From Cryptosporangium phraense (GTDB lineage Bacteria > Actinomycetota > Actinomycetes > Mycobacteriales > Cryptosporangiaceae), in contig NZ_VIRS01000024.1 of the NCBI RefSeq assembly GCF_006912135.1, forward strand, positions 41,329 to 105,328: 64,000 nucleotides of DNA, given 5' to 3'. Within the stretch, counting starts at the first letter, position 1, and each line of letters starts with the position of its first letter. The position numbers and the translations under genes are program-made. The notes below the pieces were generated by a model. The model had not been told where the DNA came from, did not search any database, and worked only from the letters and a program-made list of their open reading frames with translations. Positions 42,983 through 51,093 of this stretch are shown in pieces.

Positions 42983-45285
42983 CCCTGCGTGTCGTGCCGG
43001 TCTTTGGGGCCGGGTGGGTGGATGCGGTTTTGGATGGCGTCCTTGGGCGGTCTGGTGTGGGTGGGCAGCCCGGCGCGGGCGGGCGGCCGGGATGGCAGAC
43101 TGGTGCTGGCGGGCGGTCCGGCTCGAGTGGGCAGCCTGGGCGGGGTGGGCAGCCTGGGCGGCCGGGCCGGCGTAGCCGGGTTGGCTGGCTTCGGGGGCGT
43201 GGCCTGCGGGGGTCGGTGGGGCGGGGTGTGGCTTGGGTTCTGACGGTGATGGTGGTCGCGGTAGCAACGCTGTTCGGGGGGCCGGGAGTAGGCCCAGCCG
43301 CGGCGGCGTGCGGCCCGAGCGATCCGGCGGCTTGTTTGCCGAGTAGTAGCGTGGTCGATTGCCTAGACCCCCCAACACCAGCAATGCCAGACACCGGCGC
43401 TACGAGCTTCTTCGTCAGCCGCCCAGCGGAAATAGATCCGGGCAACTATCAGAAGGCCCCAACGTATGATCAATTCGGCTATGCAGGCCTGCAATATCAT
43501 ACGTACGACCTAGGTTGTGGCCCTGACGGGGCTGTGGCGCCCGATGCGCTTGTGAATACCAGCATTGCGAATATGATGCTCAGCTTTTCGACCTTCGTTG
43601 TTGGTCTTACGAACGCTGTAAGAGAGAGGGCGTACGATCCCCAGACGATGTGGGGCTGGACAAATGAACTAATCGGAAAAGCCAGCAGTGCTCTATACGA
43701 ACGAATCTTTACCGTCCTTGGCTTCGTGACCGTCGTCATTGTGGGAGCGTGGCTAATTTGGACCGCTCGACGTGGAAACATGTCAGATGCAGCCACGATT
43801 GCGGGCTGGGCGCTGTTTGTGATGGTGGTGACAACTGCAGTGGCGGCGTGGCCTGTTCGTGCCGCAACGCTGGCGGATAGTGCCCTTACCGGTTCGCTCG
43901 GAAGTGTCAATAGTGCTCTCCACCCGAACACGAGTGAGACGTGCGGTACCCGGTCGTGCGACGACACGCGAGAGCCCGCGCAGAAGGCTAGCGCGACGAT
44001 CACCGACGTGGTGCTGTACCGCCAGTGGCTCAGTGGGCAGCTTGGTTCGGCGGATAGCGCTACCGCGAAGAAATACGGGCGCGATCTTTATGAAGCTTCG
44101 GCGATGTCGTGGGACGAAGCAATTGACGCGCGCCAGAGTCCCACAGAGCGCGACCGCATCGTTAAGGAGAAGCAGGAGAAGTGGAAGGATATTGCTGCCG
44201 AGATTAAGAAAACCGATCCAGACGCATATCAGTATCTGACCGGTAAGCAAGGAAGTGCCCGTATAGGATCGGCGTTCACGTCCATCGTGGCGGCGTTGGT
44301 GGCGGCTCCGTTTGACTTGATGGCCTCTATTCTTATCATTATTGCGTTCCTGATTATTCGGCTGGCCGTGGCTTTCTTGCCGGCCATTGCGGTAGTTGGG
44401 ATTTTGCGGCCGGCTTCTGGGCCTCTTCGGGGGTTGTTCCGCACCGTTGTCGCGGCCATTTTGAACTGCGTCATCTTCGGCGTCGGGGCCAGCGTCTACC
44501 TGCTCGCCCTCGAGTTGATCACCAGCACCGCCTCCCTGGCCGGGTGGCAGCAGATCCTGCTGATCTTCCTCACCGGCCTCGTCATGTGGTTACTGCTCCG
44601 GCCCTTCCGGCGCCTTACCAGCCTCGCCGGCGGTAATCCCTTCCACGACCTCGTCGGTGGGCTTGGCGCGGTTCGGCGGCGGGCCTTTGGCGACGCTCGG
44701 CAGGCCGGCCTCGTCGCGGCCGGTGCGCTCATCGGAAACCGCGCGGCGGAGAACTCCGACGAGCGGCAGAGTGAGGCCCGGCCGGAGACCTGGAGCCGCG
44801 ACCGGAGCTTCGTCCGCACCGGCGACTCGCCCATCGACTCGGCCACCGACACGGCCGCCGTCGGCGGTTCCCCGGTGGAATCAGCCGCGGCACGGCGGTC
44901 CCGTCTGCGCGAGGACTCCCCGGTCACGTCGGGCGCACGCCCCGAAGGCGCCGGCGCGCCGGCGCGCGACGACGAGAACGACTACCCCGGTCTGCGTCCG
45001 CCCGCCCGGGTCGCCGCCGGCCGCGGCTACCCTGACCCTGAGCCCGGTTCCCGTCCGGAAGGCTCCCGCCCAGGGGGTTCCCGTCCGGAGAACGGCGGCG
45101 GCATCGACTACCGCGACCCGGCCTCCGCCGTCGCCTCCCGCGGCGAGTCGATCCCGGTCCAGTCCGAGGAGCGGTTCGTCATCTACCGCCCCGACAGCGG
45201 GTTCCGCACCGTCGATCCCGACATCCGTCCGGAGTCCCGCCGCGTTCCGCGCGAGGACGTGACGGCCGGAAACCGACCCGAATAG
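42979..45285 (+). CDS. Polytopic membrane protein, VirB6/TrbL-like
   Basis: 768 residues from GTG 42979 (GTGA overlap). Residues 1-80 are Gly/Arg-rich; a signal-like helix follows (AWVLTVMVVAVATLF), then a Cys-containing extracellular stretch (ACGPSDPAACLPSS). Five or six helices lie between about 235 and 540 (FTVLGFVTVVIVGAWLIW; ILIIIAFLIIRLAVAFLPAIAVVGIL; ILLIFLTGLVMWLLL). The C-terminal 200 residues are charged and disordered. This matches VirB6/TrbL channel proteins in layout. The middle (about 43330-44480) is clearly AT-richer than its flanks (one 60-base line, 43441-43500, counts 29 G/C). Confidence 0.8.
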   Translation: MTLRVVPVFGAGWVDAVLDGVLGRSGVGGQPGAGGRPGWQTGAGGRSGSSGQPGRGGQPGRPGRRSRVGWLRGRGLRGSVGRGVAWVLTVMVVAVATLFGGPGVGPAAAACGPSDPAACLPSSSVVDCLDPPTPAMPDTGATSFFVSRPAEIDPGNYQKAPTYDQFGYAGLQYHTYDLGCGPDGAVAPDALVNTSIANMMLSFSTFVVGLTNAVRERAYDPQTMWGWTNELIGKASSALYERIFTVLGFVTVVIVGAWLIWTARRGNMSDAATIAGWALFVMVVTTAVAAWPVRAATLADSALTGSLGSVNSALHPNTSETCGTRSCDDTREPAQKASATITDVVLYRQWLSGQLGSADSATAKKYGRDLYEASAMSWDEAIDARQSPTERDRIVKEKQEKWKDIAAEIKKTDPDAYQYLTGKQGSARIGSAFTSIVAALVAAPFDLMASILIIIAFLIIRLAVAFLPAIAVVGILRPASGPLRGLFRTVVAAILNCVIFGVGASVYLLALELITSTASLAGWQQILLIFLTGLVMWLLLRPFRRLTSLAGGNPFHDLVGGLGAVRRRAFGDARQAGLVAAGALIGNRAAENSDERQSEARPETWSRDRSFVRTGDSPIDSATDTAAVGGSPVESAAARRSRLREDSPVTSGARPEGAGAPARDDENDYPGLRPPARVAAGRGYPDPEPGSRPEGSRPGGSRPENGGGIDYRDPASAVASRGESIPVQSEERFVIYRPDSGFRTVDPDIRPESRRVPREDVTAGNRPE

Positions 45286-45305
45286 CGCGATGAAGGAGCT
45301 CGACG

Positions 45306-45833
45306 ATGCCACGGCTACCGGCAGGCGTGTACCTGCGCCGGCCGGGTTACCGGGTGCTGTCGGCCCTGGTCCTGGCCGTGATCGTCGGGGGCATCATCGT
45401 CGTCGCCCGGCTGTTCGGCTCGGTCGCCGCCGACCAGCGGAGCCCTCAGCCGAACGATCGGCCGGCCCCGACAGCGGTCCGAACGACACAAGGCGACGAC
45501 AGCGTCTACTCACCCACGACCCGAGCGCCGGACGGCGCCGAACAGGTGGGTGACGCGTTCGTGCGCGCCTGGCTCCAACCGACCGACGGCCGGTCGCAGA
45601 AACAGTGGTTCGCCGGCCTCGAGCGGTACGCCCAGCCCGACCTGGCGAACCAGCTCAAGGACGTCGACCCGACTACGAACCCGGCCACGTCGATCACCGG
45701 CGACTCCACGGCCACTCCGCTCAGCGACACGGCCGTCCGCGTCGAGACCCCCACCAACGCCGGTCCGGCCACGACCCTCTGCGTCCTGACCGCCGACGGC
45801 TGGCGGGTCGCGACGATCGACCTGGGGGAGTGA
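45306..45833 (+). CDS. Single-pass membrane protein, VirB8/TcpC-like
   Basis: 175 residues; ATG 45306 with GAAGGAG seven bases upstream. One helix (about 19-38, LSALVLAVIVGGIIVVARLF), a flexible linker, then an outside domain of about 100 residues (EQVGDAFVRAWLQPTDGRSQKQWFAGLERYAQPDLANQL) with the NTF2-like pattern of VirB8/TcpC. The assignment depends partly on its place between the VirB6-like and hydrolase genes. Confidence 0.7.
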   Translation: MPRLPAGVYLRRPGYRVLSALVLAVIVGGIIVVARLFGSVAADQRSPQPNDRPAPTAVRTTQGDDSVYSPTTRAPDGAEQVGDAFVRAWLQPTDGRSQKQWFAGLERYAQPDLANQLKDVDPTTNPATSITGDSTATPLSDTAVRVETPTNAGPATTLCVLTADGWRVATIDLGE

Positions 45834-45840
45834 CGCCCCC

Positions 45841-46998
45841 ATGGCCATCGACGTCCGTCCGGAGACCGCCGCGCCCCCCGAGCAGAACCCGAACCGGCTG
45901 AAGAAGCTCGTCATCATCGGCATCTGCGTGATCGCGGCCGGCTCCCTGCTCTGCCTCGGCTTCACCCCGATGGTGTTCAGCGGCATCGTCCAGAGCATGC
46001 GCGACTCGGCCGAGAACGCGCAGGAAGGCTGCGGCTCGCTGGGCTTCACCGTCGACGACGACGTCAAGATCGACGGGCTGGCCGCGGATCAGCTGCAGAA
46101 CGCGGCGACGATCGTCGGCGTCGGTCAGAAGATGCAGGTTCCCCCGCGCGGATGGGTCATCGCGCTGGCCACCGCGCTGCAGGAGAGCCTGCTGCACAAC
46201 TACACGGTCGCCACCGACCACGACTCGGTCGGCCTCTTCCAGCAGCGTCCGAGCAGTGGGTGGGGCAACGCCCCGGCGACCGCTACCGACACCCGCACCC
46301 CCGCCCAGCGCCTGGCCGACCCCAGCTATGCGTCCGCCAAGTTCTACGAGAAGCTCCTCCGGCAGCCTGGCTGGAACCAACGGCGGCTGGCCGAGGTGGC
46401 CCAGGCGGTGCAGATCTCCGCGTTCCCCGAGCGCTACGCGCGCTGGGAGTCGTTCGCCACGCTCCTGGTGAACCGGCTGACCAAGGGCGCCGCCAACGGC
46501 GTCGTCGCGACCCAGGGCGACCCGATCCGGTGCGCAACACCGGGGCAGATCACCGGGGCGGGCTGGACCGTCCCCGCGCTCGGCCAGGTCGGTAGCGGCT
46601 TCCGGCCGCCGGACCGGCCCAGCCACCAGGGCGTGGACATCATCGTCCCGCGTTTCACGGTGATTCACGCGGCCAGCGCCGGGATCGTCATCACCTCGAA
46701 GTGCAACGCGTCCACCGGCAACTGCGATGTCGACGGTGGCATCAGCGTCAAGGGCTGCGGCTGGTACGTCGAGATCGCGCACACCAGCGGGCTGACCACC
46801 CGCTACTGCCACATGGTCGAGCGGCCTCTCGTGCAGGTCGGTCAGACCGTCGTGGCCGGGCAACCGCTGGGGCGGGTCGGTTCGTCGGGCAACTCCTCCG
46901 GGCCGCATCTGCACTTCGAGACCCGCGTCAATGGCGACGCCGTCAACCCGATCCCGTTCATGGCCGCCCGCGGCGCCCCGCTCGGCACCCGGCAATGA
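45841..46998 (+). CDS. Two-domain peptidoglycan hydrolase: lysozyme-like plus M23 endopeptidase
   Basis: 385 residues. One membrane helix (about 22-45, LVIIGICVIAAGSLLCLGF). Residues about 75-200 resemble lytic transglycosylase/lysozyme folds (VIALATALQESLLHN with the likely catalytic Glu, then DHDSVGLFQQRPSSGWG). Residues about 240-375 are an M23 zinc peptidase (GSGFRPPDRPSHQGVDI and GPHLHFETR: His/Asp and HxH ligands intact). Such VirB1-type enzymes open the cell wall for type IV machines in Gram-positive bacteria. Last gene of the cluster. Confidence 0.88.
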   Translation: MAIDVRPETAAPPEQNPNRLKKLVIIGICVIAAGSLLCLGFTPMVFSGIVQSMRDSAENAQEGCGSLGFTVDDDVKIDGLAADQLQNAATIVGVGQKMQVPPRGWVIALATALQESLLHNYTVATDHDSVGLFQQRPSSGWGNAPATATDTRTPAQRLADPSYASAKFYEKLLRQPGWNQRRLAEVAQAVQISAFPERYARWESFATLLVNRLTKGAANGVVATQGDPIRCATPGQITGAGWTVPALGQVGSGFRPPDRPSHQGVDIIVPRFTVIHAASAGIVITSKCNASTGNCDVDGGISVKGCGWYVEIAHTSGLTTRYCHMVERPLVQVGQTVVAGQPLGRVGSSGNSSGPHLHFETRVNGDAVNPIPFMAARGAPLGTRQ

Positions 46999-47055
46999 CC
47001 GCTCAGAACCCGGCAAAGACCGCATCACCCATCGGCGTTCCGCCGCATAGCGTAA

Positions 47056-47421
47056 TCAAAAGACCGGACCGGTCAGCTTTTCTCCCGGACCTTGGCCGGG
47101 AGGGTCGGGAATGACCGACGATTCGCGGAACGCGCGCTGAAGGCTGGACAGGCCGTCGCGCAGCGGCGCGGCGTGCGCGCCGAGGTACTCCACCGACGAG
47201 GTGACGAGGCCCGCCAGGGCCGTGATCAACCGGCGCGCCTCGTCGAGGTCGCGATGCGGAGAGGAGTCCGGATCGTCGGAGGCGAGCCCGAGACGCTCGG
47301 CGGCCGCGCTCATCAGCATGACCGCGGCACGGCTGATGACCTCGACGGACGGGATCTCCGCCAGGTCGCGGACGTCGGGCTCGAGGGAATGCACATCGCC
47401 GACTGGGTGTTCAACACTCAT
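47056..47421 (-). CDS. DUF1844 family protein
   Basis: 121 residues. Residues about 22-75 match the DUF1844 pattern DLAEIPSVEVISRAAVMLMSAAAERLGL followed by HRDLDEARRLITALAGLV, and the C-terminus GPGEKLTGPVF is typical of the actinobacterial family. Conserved next to infC but of unknown function; all-helical, cytoplasmic. ATG 47421 chosen; a start ten codons upstream (47451) is possible. The gene is divergent from infC and shares its promoter region. Confidence 0.88.
   Translation of the reverse strand: MSVEHPVGDVHSLEPDVRDLAEIPSVEVISRAAVMLMSAAAERLGLASDDPDSSPHRDLDEARRLITALAGLVTSSVEYLGAHAAPLRDGLSSLQRAFRESSVIPDPPGQGPGEKLTGPVF
47058..47081. terminator. Bidirectional terminator between the hydrolase and DUF1844 genes
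   Basis: AAAAGACCGGACCGGTCAGCTTTT: a short GACC/GGTC hairpin flanked by an A run and a T run. It overlaps the last codons of the DUF1844 gene (Val-Phe-stop). Confidence 0.5.
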
Positions 47422-47518
47422 GCCTGGTACCCTGGCAGAACGACCAGCCATCCGCGCATTGCGGGTGGCAGCCAAGTGGAGCCCCGCTCCCACCCTCGCA
47501 GCCTCCGGGCGGCAGGGT

Positions 47519-47549
47519 CCGGTCTGAGAACGGCTATGCCGTAGACCGG
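47519..47549 (+). ncRNA. Structured element in the infC leader
   Basis: CCGGTCT (47519-47525) pairs with AGACCGG (47543-47549) and ACGGC (47530-47534) with GCCGT (47538-47542), leaving a GAGA bulge. It sits seven bases before the leader terminator, the arrangement of an aptamer plus expression platform. Confidence 0.6.
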
Positions 47550-47556
47550 TCGAGTG

Positions 47557-47582
47557 GGCCTCAGCATGCGCTGAGGCCTTTT
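47557..47582 (+). terminator. Intrinsic terminator (attenuator) in the infC leader
   Basis: GGCCTCAGC (47557-47565) pairs with GCTGAGGCC (47570-47578), loop ATGC, followed directly by TTTT. It lies 55 bases before infC on the infC strand, so it probably terminates part of the infC transcripts rather than ending an upstream gene (the upstream gene is on the other strand). Confidence 0.75.
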
Positions 47583-47637
47583 CGTCGTGTGGGGCTCCAG
47601 CCGGGCAGGTCAGAGACAGTACGTCCGAGGAGGTCCC

Positions 47638-48207
47638 ATCAGCGTAGAGCTGCGTGTGAACGACCAGATCCGCGCCCGAGAGGTGCGTCTCGTCGGTCCT
47701 GAAGGAGAGCAGGTCGGCATCGTCCCGGTTGCCGAGGCCCTGCGCCTCGCCCAGGACACCGACCTGGATCTGGTCGAGGTCGCGCCGACCGCGCGGCCGC
47801 CCGTCTGCAAGCTCATGGACTACGGAAAGTTCAAGTACGAGAGCGCGCAGAAAGCACGGGAGGCGCGGCGTAACCAGAGCCTCACCGTGATCAAGGAAAT
47901 GAAGCTTCGGCCGAAGATCGACCCGCACGACTACGAGACCAAGAAGGGTCACGTGGTGCGGTTCCTCAAGGCCGGCGACAAGGTCAAGATCACGATCATG
48001 TTCCGCGGTCGCGAGCAGAGCCGTCCGGAGCTGGGTTTTCGGCTCCTGAAGCGGCTCGCCGACGAGGTGACCGAACTCGGCTTCGTCGAGTCGTCGCCGC
48101 GCCAGGATGGCCGCAACATGATCATGGTGATGGCCCCACACCGCGCACTGAAGACCGCGGGCCAGCGAGGCTCGGGTGAAGAGTCGGACGCCCCTGCGGA
48201 CGTCTGA
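47638..48207 (+). CDS. infC: Translation initiation factor IF-3, ATC start
   Basis: 189 residues. IF-3 keeps the 30S subunit free and checks the start codon. N-domain: [24 protein letters not shown]; linker region [24 protein letters not shown]-domain: [39 protein letters not shown] at 47627-47633 is spaced four bases from an ATC at 47638, which begins the conserved frame; the next usual start (GTG 47656) is too distant. Non-canonical starts are how IF-3 represses its own mRNA in other bacteria. Behind the leader attenuator at 47519-47582. Confidence 0.92.
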   Translation: MSVELRVNDQIRAREVRLVGPEGEQVGIVPVAEALRLAQDTDLDLVEVAPTARPPVCKLMDYGKFKYESAQKAREARRNQSLTVIKEMKLRPKIDPHDYETKKGHVVRFLKAGDKVKITIMFRGREQSRPELGFRLLKRLADEVTELGFVESSPRQDGRNMIMVMAPHRALKTAGQRGSGEESDAPADV

Positions 48208-48208
48208 C

Positions 48209-48258
48209 ACGTAACGGGTGGCGCGGCTCCCGGAGACGGGCGCCGCGCCCCGGTACGT
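48209..48258 (+). other. Long hairpin between infC and rpmI
   Basis: ACGTA, CGG and GGCGCGGC arms (48209-48227) pair with GCCGCGCC, CCG and TACGT (48241-48258). It ends 25 bases before rpmI. May control or process the rpmI-rplT part of the message; ribosomal protein L20 feedback on this operon is known in other bacteria. Confidence 0.5.
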
Positions 48259-48283
48259 CATGAGTAGACCAACGAGGAAACTG

Positions 48284-48478
48284 ATGCCGAAGAACAAGAC
48301 CCACTCGGGCACCGCCAAGCGCGTGAAGATCACCGGCAGCGGCAAGCTCCGTCGCCAGAAGGCGAACCGCCGCCACCTGCTGGAGCACAAGCCCAGCACC
48401 CGCACCCGGCGGTTGGACGGCACGACGGACTTCGCGCCCACCGAGACCAAGCGCATCAAGCGTCTTCTCGGAATTTGA
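48284..48478 (+). CDS. rpmI: 50S ribosomal protein L35
   Basis: 64 residues, very basic. [35 protein letters not shown] is the L35 signature, and [15 protein letters not shown] the usual end. ATG 48284 with a GAGG site upstream. Confidence 0.96.
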   Translation: MPKNKTHSGTAKRVKITGSGKLRRQKANRRHLLEHKPSTRTRRLDGTTDFAPTETKRIKRLLGI

Positions 48479-48552
48479 TTTTCCCTTCCCTTGACCACTG
48501 ATCGTCGCCACCGAGAAAAGGTCGACGACCGCTAGAAGGAACAGGTGTACCC

Positions 48553-48942
48553 GTGGCACGCGTGAAGCGGGCGGTCAATGCCCAGAAGAAGCGCCGGACC
48601 ACCCTTGAGGCCGCGAAGGGTTACCGCGGCCAGCGCTCGCGGCTCTACCGCAAGGCCAAGGAGCAGATCCTCCACTCCGCGACGTACTCGTACCGCGACC
48701 GCAAGGCGCGTAAGGGTGACTTCCGCCAGCTCTGGATCACTCGCATCAACGCTGCGGCCCGGGCCAACGGCCTGACCTACAACCGCTTCGTCCAGGGCCT
48801 GCGCCTCGCCGAGATCGAGGTCGACCGCAAGGTCCTCGCCGACCTCGCCGTCAACGACGCGGCCGCCTTCGCCGCCCTCGTCGTCGTGGCCAAGGCCGCG
48901 CTGCCCGAGGACACGTCGGCGCCGCGCGAGGACGCGGCCTGA
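48553..48942 (+). CDS. rplT: 50S ribosomal protein L20
   Basis: 129 residues. [37 protein letters not shown] gives the long rRNA-binding N-terminal helix; the C-terminal globular part has [20 protein letters not shown], the region that recognises 23S rRNA and, in other bacteria, its own mRNA. GTG 48553. Its TGA stop overlaps the apparent CTG start of the next gene. Confidence 0.96.
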   Translation: MARVKRAVNAQKKRRTTLEAAKGYRGQRSRLYRKAKEQILHSATYSYRDRKARKGDFRQLWITRINAAARANGLTYNRFVQGLRLAEIEVDRKVLADLAVNDAAAFAALVVVAKAALPEDTSAPREDAA

Positions 48943-49775
48943 CCCGATCGTCGCGACCCGAGGATCTGCCGCTCGCGAGCGGCCGGACTCCTCGGGTCGC
49001 TGCGTCTCGGCAGCTGACCCGCCGTTCACGGCGCGACGCCTCCCGTCAGTTCCTGGCCGAAGGACCGCAAGCGGTCCGCGAGGCCTTGGCTCTCCCGGCG
49101 ACTTCCCCCGGTGCTCCCTCCGTCGTTTTTTCTACGCCTGCCGCGCTGGCAAGATACGCGGGATTCCTGTCGGAGTCGCCCGTGCCCGTGATCGCTGTGG
49201 ATGACGCCGGTATGGCTGGGCTGTCGGAGACGGTCACGCCCCAGGGCCTGGTGGCCGTGTGCTCGTTCCTGGACGTGCCGCTGTCCTCGATCGGGGGCTC
49301 GCTGGTGGCTGTGCTGGCCGAGATCCAGGACCCGGGTAACGCCGGAACGGTGCTGCGGACGGCCGACGCCGCCGGCGCGTCGGGCGTGGTCTTCACCGAC
49401 GGCAGCGTGGACCCGTACAACGGGAAGTGCGTCCGGTCGTCGGCCGGAAGCCTGTTCCACCCGCCGGTGGTGCGGGGGGTTCCGGCGGCCGAGGCGGTGG
49501 CGTCTCTGCAGGCCTCCGGGCTGCAGATCCTGGCCGCGGACGGGTACGGCGACTCGGACCTGGACGACCTGGCCGATGCCGGTGAGCTGTCCCGGCCGAC
49601 CGCGTGGCTGTTCGGCAACGAAGCGCGGGGCCTGCCGAGCGAGCTGGCGGCGCTGGCCGACCGTCGGGTGCGGATCCCCATTCACGGCCGGGCCGAGAGC
49701 CTGAATCTCGCCGCGGCCGCTGCCGTGTGCCTTTATGCGTCGGCGCGGGCTCAGCGCCGTCTGTCTTCCGAATGA
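48939..49775 (+). CDS. TrmH/SpoU-family rRNA 2'-O-methyltransferase, apparent CTG start
   Basis: 278 residues if started at CTG 48939 (CTGA overlap with rplT, GAGGA at 48928-48932). The substrate-binding N-domain [21 protein letters not shown] needs translation from before 49029, yet no ATG, GTG or TTG exists in frame upstream; the first one is TTG 49086, which would delete this domain. The SPOUT methyltransferase knot is intact: [34 protein letters not shown] and [21 protein letters not shown]-dependent 23S rRNA methylation is expected; the exact nucleotide is not known. A long hairpin occupies codons 6-21. Confidence 0.85.
   Translation: MTRSSRPEDLPLASGRTPRVAASRQLTRRSRRDASRQFLAEGPQAVREALALPATSPGAPSVVFSTPAALARYAGFLSESPVPVIAVDDAGMAGLSETVTPQGLVAVCSFLDVPLSSIGGSLVAVLAEIQDPGNAGTVLRTADAAGASGVVFTDGSVDPYNGKCVRSSAGSLFHPPVVRGVPAAEAVASLQASGLQILAADGYGDSDLDDLADAGELSRPTAWLFGNEARGLPSELAALADRRVRIPIHGRAESLNLAAAAAVCLYASARAQRRLSSE
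48954..48999 (+). terminator. Hairpin after rplT inside the methyltransferase start
   Basis: CGACCCGAGGA (48954-48964) pairs with TCCTCGGGTCG (48989-48999), and the 16-base palindrome 48968-48983 forms an inner 8-bp stem. No U run. Either a partial terminator for the ribosomal protein genes or a structure limiting initiation of the methyltransferase. Confidence 0.55.

Positions 49776-51092
<1,317 letters not shown>

Positions 51093-51093
<1 letters not shown>

Noticed and set aside
37036..46998. Interpretation as an integrated conjugative element
   Set aside because: No integrase, relaxase, replication gene, tRNA or direct repeats seen at either end; kept as a resident type IV-like system instead.
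49086..49775. Short version of the rRNA methyltransferase from TTG 49086
   Set aside because: It would remove the conserved substrate-binding domain residues encoded at about 49020-49080.
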